A stretch of 8,806 nt of DNA, from assembly GCA_050014795.1 (NCBI GenBank), contig JBEKCQ010000154.1, forward strand, positions 1 to 8,806, written 5' to 3'. This document shows, in pieces, positions 1-6,048 of the stretch. Under the pieces are notes generated by a model. The model did not search any database. It was given only the letters and a program-made list of their open reading frames with translations, and was not told where the DNA came from. This stretch comes from JALHUF01 sp050014795 (GTDB taxonomy: Bacteria; Acidobacteriota; Terriglobia; UBA7540). How positions within the stretch are numbered: the first letter of the stretch is position 1; each line of letters begins with the position of its first letter. The translations under genes and the position numbers were made by a program.

Positions 1-187
1 CAGCTTCTCCAAGAAGTTCGGGATAACGGAGAGAGTCGCGCTCAAGTTGCAGGGCGGCGCCTTCAACCTGCTTAACCACGCCAACTTCGGGCTGCCGACC
101 GGCAATAGGAACTCGGGAACCTACGGCATGTCTACTGGGACGTACGCTCCTCGCATTATCCAGCTCGCTTTGCGGCTGGACTTCTAG
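1..187 (+). CDS. TonB-dependent outer-membrane receptor, C-terminal fragment
   Basis: Only the last 61 codons are present; the gene enters from the left edge, in the frame whose codons begin at base 2, and ends at TAG 185-187. The translated end reads KLQGGAFNLLNHANFGLP, then a Gly/Ser/Thr stretch, and finishes PRIIQLALRLDF. The 'FNLLNHANFG-P' motif followed by 'R-IQLALRLDF' with a terminal Phe is what I know from the large carboxypeptidase-regulatory-domain/TonB-dependent receptors abundant in Acidobacteriota. The terminal aromatic residue on an amphipathic strand is the usual outer-membrane barrel signal recognised by the BAM complex. The full protein would be an outer-membrane barrel importing a ligand with TonB energy; the ligand cannot be inferred from this piece. 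A strong terminator follows at 245-281. Family assignment is good; specificity is unknown. Confidence 0.8.
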   Translation, partial: SFSKKFGITERVALKLQGGAFNLLNHANFGLPTGNRNSGTYGMSTGTYAPRIIQLALRLDF

Positions 188-190
188 GCC

Positions 191-212
191 TGTAGCAGCG
201 GTCTATGACCGC
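191..212. repeat. Single-hairpin TGTAGC element
   Basis: TGTAGCAGCGGTCTATGACC begins just after the receptor stop codon and forms a perfect 6-bp hairpin, GCGGTC (198-203) against GACCGC (207-212), with a TAT loop. The start TGTAGC and the hairpin resemble the left half of the longer palindromes at 282-336, 396-449, 1303-1356 and 6849-6906. It is also an imperfect inverted match (14 of 17) to 346-362. Confidence 0.5.
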
Positions 213-244
213 CGGCATTCTCAGGACGGATGGCTTTACTGCAG

Positions 245-281
245 CCCCGCAGCATCGCAAGGTGCTGCGGGGTTTGTTTTT
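245..281 (+). terminator. Rho-independent terminator of the receptor gene
   Basis: CCCCGCAGCA (245-254) pairs perfectly with TGCTGCGGGG (263-272). A T-G wobble and a C-G pair extend the stem to 12 pairs closed by a GCAA tetraloop (257-260), a GNRA loop. The tract TTTGTTTTT (273-281) follows directly. This is a textbook intrinsic terminator on the plus strand, 57 bases after the receptor stop codon. Confidence 0.88.
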
Positions 282-336
282 GTAGCGGCCGGGCTTCAGC
301 CCGCCATTTCCGTGGCGGCCTAAAGGCCGCCGCTAC
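282..336. repeat. REP-like three-way-junction palindrome, copy A
   Basis: The outer arms GTAGCGGC (282-289) and GCCGCTAC (329-336) are perfect inverted repeats. Between them sit two hairpins: GGGC-TTCA-GCCC (291-302) and GGCGGCC-TAAA-GGCCGCC (314-331, sharing three bases with the outer arm). The folded form would be a cloverleaf-like junction. It has no coding potential of its own and belongs to the family also seen at 396-449, 1303-1356 and 6849-6906. Confidence 0.72.
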
Positions 337-395
337 GTTTGCGCGCCTAGACCACCGCTACAGCAGCATCGCAAGGTGCTGCGGGGTTTGTTTTT

Positions 396-449
396 GTAGC
401 GGCGGGCTTCAGCCCGCCATTTCCGTGGCGGCCTAAAGGCCGCCCCTAC
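396..449. repeat. REP-like three-way-junction palindrome, copy B
   Basis: This is the same element as 282-336, carried by the second tandem copy. The left arm is GTAGCGGC (396-403). The right arm ends CCCTAC at 449, with one mismatch relative to copy A (C445 for G332). The first hairpin is GGCGGGC-TTCA-GCCCGCC, more complete than in copy A because of the one-base difference. Confidence 0.7.
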
Positions 450-460
450 GTTTGCGCGCC

Positions 461-490
461 TAGACCACCGCTACAGCCTTGTGGTAGCAT
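461..490 (+). promoter_or_regulatory. Possible sigma70-like promoter for yebC
   Basis: TAGACC (461-466; 4 of 6 to TTGACA) is followed after 18 bases by TAGCAT (485-490; 4 of 6 to TATAAT). It is placed about 90 bases before the yebC start and downstream of the terminator. The -35 candidate lies inside the tail of the second tandem copy. The match is weak and could be chance in this GC-rich background. Confidence 0.25.
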
Positions 491-563
491 GTGGAGGTAA
501 CAAACCCATTCTGCCGCAACCGCGCGCGGCTCAAGCGGCGCGGGGTTGTGAATGCCGCCTGAA

Positions 564-568
564 AGGAA
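564..568 (+). promoter_or_regulatory. Ribosome binding site of the original yebC start
   Basis: AAGGA (563-567, within GAAAGGAA) lies 9 bases before ATG 577, which opens the conserved MSGHSKW start of the YebC family. The site supports ATG 577 as the ancestral start, even though the body of the gene is now in another frame. Confidence 0.6.
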
Positions 569-576
569 CCATACCC

Positions 577-1303
577 ATGTCTGGCCATTCCAAGTGGAGA
601 CGCTCGCCGGGGCAAGGTCTTCACCAAGCTCATCAAGGAAATCACTGTGGCCGCGCGCATCAGCGGAGGCGACGCGGACTCGAACCCGCGCCTGCGCACT
701 GCCGTCGCCGCCGCCAAGGCTGAAAACATGCCGGCGGACAACATCAAGCGGGCCATCCAAAAAGGCACGGGGGAACTGCCCGGCGCCACTTACGAAGAGT
801 CGGTTCTCGAAGCTTACGGCCCGGGCGGCGTGGCCATAATACTGGAAGTGGCGACGGATAACCGGAACCGCACGCTGTCCGAGATCCGCCACATCTTCTC
901 GAAGAACGCCGGGAACCTGGGCGAGCATGGCTGCGTGGCCTGGATGTTCAGCAAGCGGGGCTACATCGTCGTGCCCAAGGACAAGGCGGACGAGGAGACG
1001 TTGCTCAACCTGGCCACGGAAGCAGGCGCCGACGACATGCGCGAGGATGATGGCAACTGGGAGGTCCTCTCGCCGCCCGCTGCTTTCCAGCAGGTGGTGG
1101 ATCGCCTGAAGGCCGCCAATATCGCGCCCGCTATGGCGGAAGTTTCTATGGTGCCGCAGACTTACGTGAAGTTGACCGGCAAGAGCGCCCAGCAAATGCT
1201 GCGCCTGATGGAAGAACTGGAAGACCACGAAGACGTGCAACACGTTTACGCCAACTTCGATATCGAAGAGGCGGAAATGCACGCTCTGGCGCAGGCGAAG
1301 TAG
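577..1303 (+). pseudogene. yebC: YebC/PmpR/TACO1-family protein, frameshifted near the start
   Basis: ATG 577 opens MSGHSKW, the invariant family start, but this frame then runs off to a TGA at 721-723. From GAC 599 the next frame encodes the rest without interruption: DARRGKVFTKLIKEI, then SGGD-DSNPRLR-AVAAAKAENMP-DNIKRAI-KGTGE, then YGPGG, DNRNRT-SEIRHIFSKN-GNLGE-G, and a C-terminus with YANFDIEEAE, ending at TAG 1301-1303. Compared with the usual 'MAGHSKWxxxKHRKxxxDAKRGK' start, about ten residues between W7 and D18 are missing and one extra base (A598) remains, a net loss of about 29 bases. Family members bind the ribosome or act as translation factors (bacterial YebC has been linked to polyproline stalling, TACO1 to mitochondrial translation), and some were described as DNA-binding regulators. 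A GTG at 647 could start a 218-residue remnant lacking the basic N-terminal helix. Real pseudogene, or base-calling/assembly error, cannot be separated here. Confidence 0.82.
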
Positions 1304-1356
1304 TAGCGGCGGATTTATCCCGCCCGAAGGCGATGGCGGCATAAAGCCGCCTCTAC
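1303..1356. repeat. REP-like palindrome abutting the yebC stop codon
   Basis: GTAGCGGC (1303-1310) starts at the last base of the yebC TAG. Hairpin one is GGCGG (1308-1312) with CCGCC (1320-1324). Hairpin two is GGCGGC (1335-1340), loop ATAAA, GCCGCC (1346-1351). The right end CTCTAC (1351-1356) is a degenerate closing arm. It is the same family as 282-336 with different internal bases, so it may also act as a 3' end stabiliser. No T-tract follows, so it is not a canonical terminator. Confidence 0.65.
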
Positions 1357-1388
1357 CGAAGGGCCGTTCCCAAGGAACGTCCCGAATT

Positions 1389-2093
1389 GTGAGCATGGAG
1401 ATTCTTCACCGCGAATCCCCGATTGACCGGAAAACCACTCTTCCATCTTCTCTCTTGGCTCTAGCGGCCGCAGCCGCGTGCCTGGCCTGGGCACCGCTCC
1501 TGACCGCACAGAGTGCCGCCGATTCCGCCAAGCTGACGTTCACCAAAGTGCTCAAAGGAAGCGTCCCCGAGTATGTGGCCATCAGCGTGGACGCGAGTGG
1601 CGAGGCCACTTACCAGGGCCGCAAGCTGGATGACCCGCCGAACCCCCTGCCGCTCAAGCTTTCCCCGGCCACCACACGCAGGATTTTCCAATTGGCCGAG
1701 GCGTTGAAGAATTTCGACTCGATCGATCTCGAAAGCCACAAGAAGGTCGCCAACCTGGGCCTCAAGACTTTCGTTTACGAGCGCGAGGGCCGGCAGAACC
1801 GGGCAGAGTTCAACTACACGCAGCGCCGCGAGGCGCAGGAACTGGTGGATCTGTTCGAAAAGATCTCGAGCGTCCAGCAGCACATCCTCGTGCTTGAATA
1901 TGCCATCAAGTACGACCCCTTGAGCCTGCCGAAAGAGCTGATGCTGATCCAGATCGATCTGGAGAAGCACGCGCTCGCCGACCCCGAATTGATGGTCCCG
2001 ACCCTGGAGAAGATTGCGCACAACCCGCGTTTTTTGCACCTGGCGCAGGCGCGCGCGCAGAGCATCCTTCAGCGCCTCCAGAGCAACAACTAA
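1389..2093 (+). CDS. Secreted protein of unknown function
   Basis: Predicted 234 residues. AAGGAA at 1372-1377 fits GTG 1389 (11 bases) better than ATG 1395 (17 bases); both give essentially the same protein. The N-terminus carries basic residues (HRESPIDRK), a hydrophobic Leu/Ala core (residues 20-38) and a signal-peptidase-like LLTAQSA site near residue 41-43, so the mature chain is probably exported; a Cys at 31 lies in the core and is not a convincing lipobox. The mature part has no motif I can tie to a named family. Around 55-130 it looks like beta strands (VPEYVAISVDASGEATYQG), followed by LSPATTRRIFQLAEALKNF and a FNYT segment at 141-144. Residues 145-232 are helical and charged (KYDPLSLPKELMLIQIDLEK, then a final repeat-like helix). 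I recall similar hypothetical proteins in acidobacterial genomes but cannot name a function. It stands alone between the yebC remnant and the FecR gene. Confidence 0.82.
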   Translation: MSMEILHRESPIDRKTTLPSSLLALAAAAACLAWAPLLTAQSAADSAKLTFTKVLKGSVPEYVAISVDASGEATYQGRKLDDPPNPLPLKLSPATTRRIFQLAEALKNFDSIDLESHKKVANLGLKTFVYEREGRQNRAEFNYTQRREAQELVDLFEKISSVQQHILVLEYAIKYDPLSLPKELMLIQIDLEKHALADPELMVPTLEKIAHNPRFLHLAQARAQSILQRLQSNN

Positions 2094-2374
2094 CCGGGTG
2101 CCAGAGAACTTCATCTCTGCCGCCGGAGAAGGAAGACAGAGAACGGCCTTCCCGGTGTCTTCTCGCCCCCAATGTGGCGGACGGAAAATCCCCCCTTCCC
2201 TTTGAGCGGAAAGGGGTTCCCGATGTCTTGTCAGAGTCCGGGAGAAAGCGGCGCGGCGGGCCGAAGGATTGGCCCCCCACATGCTCTGCAACCTTTGGCC
2301 TAGCGCCTACGTCTAGGGTAGTGTAGGATGCAGGTAGTGTCGCCACGGGAACGCTCGGGCCAAGGAGGTCGGCC
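2094..2374. other. Intergenic region before the FecR gene
   Basis: No coding region is supported. A perfect 6-bp hairpin CAGAGA/TCTCTG (2102-2107/2114-2119) lies just after the upstream stop but has no T-tract. A second hairpin is CCCTTT/AAAGGG (2198-2203/2210-2215). TTCCCGGTGTCTTCTC (2149-2164) and TTCCCGATGTCTTGTC (2217-2232) form an imperfect direct repeat (14 of 16). The last 80 bases presumably hold the promoter and leader of the next gene, but I find no -35/-10 pair with acceptable spacing. Confidence 0.5.
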
Positions 2375-4366
2375 ATGAGATCCAGGGTGCGCTTCTTCTT
2401 GGGAATTGGCATTGTTCTAATCACTGGGCTCGCCGCGGTCGTGTCGTGGGCGCAGGAGGGCTACTCGCACGTCCGCATTGTCCGCTTGAGTTTCACCGAA
2501 GGAGTGGTGACCGTTCAGCGGCCGGACGTGGAGGAGTGGGCGACGGCTCCCGCTAACACGCCCATCGAGGAAGGCTTCAAGCTTTCCACCGCTGAGAACG
2601 GCTTTGCCGAAGTCGAGTTTGAGAACTCCTCCACCGCCCGCCTAGGGCAGCTCTCGCTGCTCGAGTTCACGCAACTCGCCCTCGCGCCGAGCGGCGGCAA
2701 GGTCAATCGCATGACCCTGCAGCAGGGTTATGCCACCTTCAACGTCGTCCCCGAAGGCGACGATTTCTACGAGGTCAAAGCAGGAAGCGCCACGCTTACT
2801 CCCCGCGCTAAGTCGCGCTTCCGCGTGGACTACGACCAAGGCATGGTGCAGGTAAAGGTGTTCAAGGGCGCGGTCGAAGTCCTGAGCCCGGAGGGCACCG
2901 GCACGCTGGCGAAGGACACCGTCCTGCTGGTGAGCCCGGGCGCTGACGAACCCTTCCAGATTTCGCAAGGCATCACCAAGGACGCCTGGGATGAGTGGGT
3001 CGAGCAGCGCGAGAACCGCGTGGAGATGGCCCACAACCAAGCCGCACCTTCGCCTTACTCCGCCGCCGTCCCCGACCTGCTCTATGGCTGGATGGACCTG
3101 ATGTCTTATGGCAACTGGTACTCGGTCCCGGGCTACGGCTATGGCTGGGCCCCGATGGTTGACTACGGTTGGGCCCCGTTCACGATGGGTCGGTGGTGCT
3201 GGTATCCCGGCTTCGGCTATGCGTGGATCGGCGGGGAGCCGTGGGGTTGGTTGCCTTACCACTACGGGTCGTGGCTCTTCGATCCTGCCTTCGGCTGGTT
3301 CTGGCTGCCGGGCGGCTTTGGCTATTGGTCCCCGGGCGTCGTGAACTGGTACCAAGGACCAGGATGGACTGGCTGGTCGCCCAGGTCACCACTGGCGGGC
3401 GGAGGCCAACCGAATTGCCCGCAGCCGCAGGGCTGCACTACCACGGTCAGTGACGGTACGGTTCGTCAAGGCCTGCCGGTACGGCCCAACCGCCTGCCGG
3501 GAGTCAATCCGCGCGACGGGCGCCTGGTGGAGCGGCCGGACGTGCGTCCGGACAGGCTGGGCATGCTACCCGGCGCGCCGCAGGCACAGCCTGCCGCGTT
3601 TCGTGGAGCACGGAGTACTGAGCCGGCCAGCGGCGCTCTGGAAGGCAGAGGAACCCCTGCGCGGTCCCCGCAGCTTGCCCCCGAGGGCGCGCGCGAGGGC
3701 AACATCGTTTACGATCCCGCGGAAGGTCAGTACGTGAACCGGTCCGGTCGGAGGGCCGCACCTGAGACGCCTGCGGTTCAAGCTCCCGGCGCGGCGCCGG
3801 CAACTTCGGGCCGCGTGGGACGTCCCGGTCCGCGGGAGAATTATCCGGAGCCTGGGGCCTCGGACTCGTTCGGTGCGTCCATGGGGTTTGACGGACAGCC
3901 ACGTTCCCCCCGCAGTGGGGACCGGCCCGGTTGGGTGGGATCGGGGTCCACTGGAGACTCCAACGAGGAGGCGCCGTCCGGCATTTGGCGCGTCCCAGCC
4001 CGCTCCAACGAGCCTTCTGCCTCGCGTTCCTCATCCTCACGCCCTGCCCCCAGCGCCAGTCCTCGCTCGCAGAGTGGTTCGCGTTCTTCTGGAGCGAGTT
4101 CTTCTCGCGGCGATCGGAGCAGCGGCTCTTCGAGTAGATCAGACAGTGGTAGCGGGCGGAGCAGCGGCTCCTCGAGCGACAGAGGGAGCAGCTCGCATAG
4201 CTCGGGCGGGAGCTCCAGTGGTAGCTCGCACAGTTCTGGAAGCTGGGGCGGGAGTTCCGGCAGTTCGGGCGGCAGCTCCGGTGGTGGCGGTGGCTCGCAC
4301 AGTTCGGGCGGGAGTTCCGGCGGTGGCGGCGGCTCCCATTCCAGTAGCAGCGGCCCGCGACATTAA
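2375..4366 (+). CDS. Exported FecR-domain protein with Trp/Tyr/Gly-rich middle and Ser/Gly-rich tail
   Basis: Predicted 663 residues. The start is fixed by a perfect AAGGAGGT (2362-2369) five bases before ATG. Residues 1-26 are a signal peptide (RSRVR, then a hydrophobic core to SWAQ). Residues about 35-195 form a FecR-like domain: 'GVVTVQRPDVEEW', 'GFKLSTAENGFAEVEFENSS', 'FRVDYDQGMVQVKVFKGAVEV'. In classical FecR this domain senses signals with an anti-sigma partner; here there is no cytosolic anti-sigma part and no sigma gene nearby, so a structural or binding role is more likely. Residues about 235-335 are aromatic repeats (YGNWY, YGYGWAP, GEPWGWLPYHYGSW, FDPAFGWFWLPGG), resembling the family I know as DUF6600, often attached to FecR domains. 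Residues 340-540 are Pro/Arg/Gly-rich and probably disordered. Residues 541-663 are almost pure Ser/Gly with some Arg/His, including a 13-residue tandem repeat. It likely sits in the periplasm or on the surface; the function is unknown. Confidence 0.85.
   Translation: MRSRVRFFLGIGIVLITGLAAVVSWAQEGYSHVRIVRLSFTEGVVTVQRPDVEEWATAPANTPIEEGFKLSTAENGFAEVEFENSSTARLGQLSLLEFTQLALAPSGGKVNRMTLQQGYATFNVVPEGDDFYEVKAGSATLTPRAKSRFRVDYDQGMVQVKVFKGAVEVLSPEGTGTLAKDTVLLVSPGADEPFQISQGITKDAWDEWVEQRENRVEMAHNQAAPSPYSAAVPDLLYGWMDLMSYGNWYSVPGYGYGWAPMVDYGWAPFTMGRWCWYPGFGYAWIGGEPWGWLPYHYGSWLFDPAFGWFWLPGGFGYWSPGVVNWYQGPGWTGWSPRSPLAGGGQPNCPQPQGCTTTVSDGTVRQGLPVRPNRLPGVNPRDGRLVERPDVRPDRLGMLPGAPQAQPAAFRGARSTEPASGALEGRGTPARSPQLAPEGAREGNIVYDPAEGQYVNRSGRRAAPETPAVQAPGAAPATSGRVGRPGPRENYPEPGASDSFGASMGFDGQPRSPRSGDRPGWVGSGSTGDSNEEAPSGIWRVPARSNEPSASRSSSSRPAPSASPRSQSGSRSSGASSSRGDRSSGSSSRSDSGSGRSSGSSSDRGSSSHSSGGSSSGSSHSSGSWGGSSGSSGGSSGGGGGSHSSGGSSGGGGGSHSSSSGPRH
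4268..4345 (+). repeat. 39-bp in-frame tandem repeat in the Ser/Gly tail
   Basis: Two adjacent copies (4268-4306 and 4307-4345) both encode the 13-residue unit GGSSGGGGGSHSS (residues 632-644 and 645-657 of the FecR protein). The copies differ mainly at third codon positions. Such in-frame repeats can change copy number by slippage without breaking the gene. Confidence 0.7.
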
Positions 4367-4385
4367 TCGACTGGCGGTTTCACAC

Positions 4386-4433
4386 CGGGCTGGGTCCATG
4401 CGCTTGGCGCGCGGCTCAGCCCGATTTCTTTTT
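4386..4433 (+). terminator. Rho-independent terminator after the FecR gene
   Basis: CGGGCT (4386-4391) pairs with AGCCCG (4418-4423). Five more pairs, two of them G-U, continue inward to 4396/4413. A T-rich tract (ATTTCTTTTT, 4424-4433) follows. It begins 20 bases after the TAA of the plus-strand gene and lies between two convergent genes. The reverse strand lacks a matching T-tract. Confidence 0.6.
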
Positions 4434-4492
4434 CCGAATGGCCGTCGCGCCGGCCTGCGTCCAGCCCCGACGCGACAATCGCAGGCATTCCT

Positions 4493-5887
4493 TCATCTCA
4501 CGTCATAACGCAGGAACTTGAAGTAGGCGACGGCGAACAGCACCAAGCTCCACCCCATCAGGAAGCCCAGGTCGAGCAGTGCCCTGTTCAGGGAACTTGC
4601 CAGGGATTCTTCGTGGAATTCGAAGGCGGGCAAGTCGGTGAAGCTCTGCTTCGCCATCACGCTGGGAATATGTTGCGCCTTGGTGAGGCTAATCAATTCG
4701 CGGCTCTTCTGGTCGCAGTAGGCCGTGAAAAGTGAGCGGTAATCCCGGAGCGCCACGCGAAAACGCAGGTCACGCTCCAGTCCCGTACGCGCCAGGCTCA
4801 TCGCGGCGTAAGCCGCCGAGCCCGCGGGAGACAGGCGCGAGAGCATCCACGCCACCCGCGCCTGGTGCTCCTTGCGCTGCAAGTAGTACTCCTCCAACTT
4901 CCGGAGTTCCCGGTTCTGCCGGTCTCGGGTGCGGCTGGACATGTCCTCGTACACTTCGAGGGGCGGCACTTGCCCGTTGTGCGTCTGGATGTACTGGCTG
5001 AACTCTGCCTGCGCTTCCACCGTGCCCCGGCGGTGAACCGCCACTTTCTTCATCTCAAACTCCTGGAGCGGTTCCGCCGGCGCCAGGCGCCGGGCCGCGA
5101 TGATGGCGAACCTGGGAACAATCGCCACCACCACGACCCAAACCACCAGGCAGAGCGCGAAGGCGGTGGTGCTGCGCGTGGTCAACGTCGAGATGCACAG
5201 GCCCAGAGCAAAAAGCACGACGAGGTAAAGCCCAAAATCAATCCCCAGCAGAAGGACCCGGCACAGCTCTTCCCCATTCAGGGAAACCGCCTCGAAGTTC
5301 ACCAGCAAAACGCCGGCCAACAGGAACGCCACGGCCACCGGCACCAGCAGGCCCAGCAGGTTGCCCACGAGTTTCCCCAGCAGGAGAATGTCTTTCGGCA
5401 GCGCGCTCGCCAGTTGCAGCTTGAGCGTCCCTAGCTCTTTTTCGCCGCAGATGGCCGAGAAGGTAAACAGCAGCGCCGTCAGACCCAGCACCACCTGGAC
5501 GATAAAGGAAACGTCGAGCGCCCCGAATACCGCCACGCTGGGGTTCTCGCTGGCCACGCTCCCGTGGGGTTGAGGCAGCGTGTAGAGCGCCAGGTTGTAA
5601 ACTCGGGGAGTGTACGGTTCTACACCGCTCACCAGGATGCCGAGAACCGCGGGCGGCTTGACCAGATTGAAGCCGAAGTTGGAAATCGCATAGAGGTTCG
5701 TCTCCTCGGCTAAGTTCTGCTGCTGCGTCGCCTGGGCCAGTCGGTACTCCTTGAGCTCGGCCTGGTATTCCCTCGCCCCGGTGTAGATCGCCACCAGAAA
5801 GAGCACGGTCGAGAGGATGAACACCAGGAGCGAACGATAGCCGTAAAGGCAATCCTTCAACTCTTTTTCGATGACGTGGCGAAGCAT
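4493..5887 (-). CDS. ABC-2 type transporter permease
   Basis: Predicted 464 residues, start ATG 5887, stop TGA 4493-4495. Membrane segments appear at about 20-37, 127-147, 178-198, 212-236, 241-264 and 436-458, six in all, with a long charged loop at 267-430. Residues 144-182 carry the ABC-2 hallmark 'FSAICGEKELGTLKLQLASA' followed by 'GKLVGNLLG', the segment that couples the permease to its ATPase. The large soluble loop between TM1 and TM2 and the second large loop fit the subgroup annotated as ABC-2 permeases with a DUF3526-like region, which export or organise something at the inner membrane; the substrate is unknown. No ATPase gene is visible on either side, although such permeases usually sit beside one; 605 bases upstream lies an unrelated membrane gene's start. 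An in-frame TAG 30 bases upstream excludes a longer start, and there is no good ribosome binding site close to the ATG. A convincing promoter lies at 5930-5958. Confidence 0.85.
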   Translation of the reverse strand: MLRHVIEKELKDCLYGYRSLLVFILSTVLFLVAIYTGAREYQAELKEYRLAQATQQQNLAEETNLYAISNFGFNLVKPPAVLGILVSGVEPYTPRVYNLALYTLPQPHGSVASENPSVAVFGALDVSFIVQVVLGLTALLFTFSAICGEKELGTLKLQLASALPKDILLLGKLVGNLLGLLVPVAVAFLLAGVLLVNFEAVSLNGEELCRVLLLGIDFGLYLVVLFALGLCISTLTTRSTTAFALCLVVWVVVVAIVPRFAIIAARRLAPAEPLQEFEMKKVAVHRRGTVEAQAEFSQYIQTHNGQVPPLEVYEDMSSRTRDRQNRELRKLEEYYLQRKEHQARVAWMLSRLSPAGSAAYAAMSLARTGLERDLRFRVALRDYRSLFTAYCDQKSRELISLTKAQHIPSVMAKQSFTDLPAFEFHEESLASSLNRALLDLGFLMGWSLVLFAVAYFKFLRYDVR

Positions 5888-5929
5888 GGGCGCACCGGCA
5901 GCACTGAGTAGAAGTGACTAGGCTTCCTC

Positions 5930-5958
5930 CCTATAAGCTACCGCGCACTTAATGTCAA
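5930..5958 (-). promoter_or_regulatory. Sigma70-like promoter of the ABC permease
   Basis: On the minus strand TTGACA (complement of 5953-5958) is a perfect -35 box. It is followed by exactly 17 bases and then TATAGG (complement of 5930-5935; 4 of 6 to TATAAT). The predicted transcript starts near 5923, about 36 bases before ATG 5887. A GGAGGAAG (5923-5930) overlaps the predicted start and is too far from the ATG to be its ribosome binding site. Confidence 0.65.
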
Positions 5959-6048
5959 GATTGAAAATGGCAGCGTCCGCCTCGCGGAGAACCTGCCTTC
6001 CGCTCCTGCGGCTTTTTGCACATTCGGAGAGACCCCCGAGAGGCAAGG

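Larger units (their letters stand above)
249..475 (+). repeat. 114-bp tandem duplication (two copies)
   Basis: Copy 1 is 249-362 (114 bases) and copy 2 is 363-475 (113 bases). They differ at two places that I can see: one C missing from copy 2 in the 'GCGGCC(G)GG' stretch, and G332 replaced by C445. Each copy contains the right arm and T-tract of the terminator, a three-way-junction palindrome, and a common tail ending CTAGACCACCGCTACA. The left CCCC of the terminator lies outside the unit, so only copy 1 has the full 12-pair stem; copy 2 retains a GCAGCA/TGCTGC core. Copy 1 is therefore the likely parent. Confidence 0.88.

Noticed and set aside
230..436. Small plus-strand open frame of 68 codons within the tandem duplication
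   Set aside because: It consists of two translated copies of the terminator and palindrome repeat and has no ribosome binding site.
577..723. Programmed frameshift in yebC instead of a mutation
   Set aside because: No slippery sequence is visible around 595-601, and a simple +1/-1 shift would not restore the missing ten residues of the basic segment.
446..1396. Long minus-strand open frame (316 codons) across yebC
   Set aside because: It is antisense to a well-recognised YebC sequence, has no ribosome binding site, and its composition is that of a high-GC shadow frame.
1461..2291. Minus-strand open frame of 276 codons opposite the secreted protein
   Set aside because: The plus-strand reading has a signal peptide, ribosome binding site and sensible amino-acid composition; the antisense reading has no family features.
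2295..2329. Promoter for the FecR gene (TTGGCC with TAGGAT)
   Set aside because: The spacing of 23 bases is too long, and the alternative TAGGGT leaves only 13; neither is acceptable.
3873..4508. Plus-strand open frame of 211 codons overlapping the Ser/Gly tail
   Set aside because: It is an Ala/Arg/Val-rich frame-shifted reading of the Ser/Gly codons (AGC/GGC), without a start signal.
5988..6017. Possible plus-strand terminator (CCGC-TCCT-GCGG followed by CTTTTTG)
   Set aside because: The stem is only 4 pairs and no plus-strand gene ends upstream of it, so it would terminate nothing recognisable.
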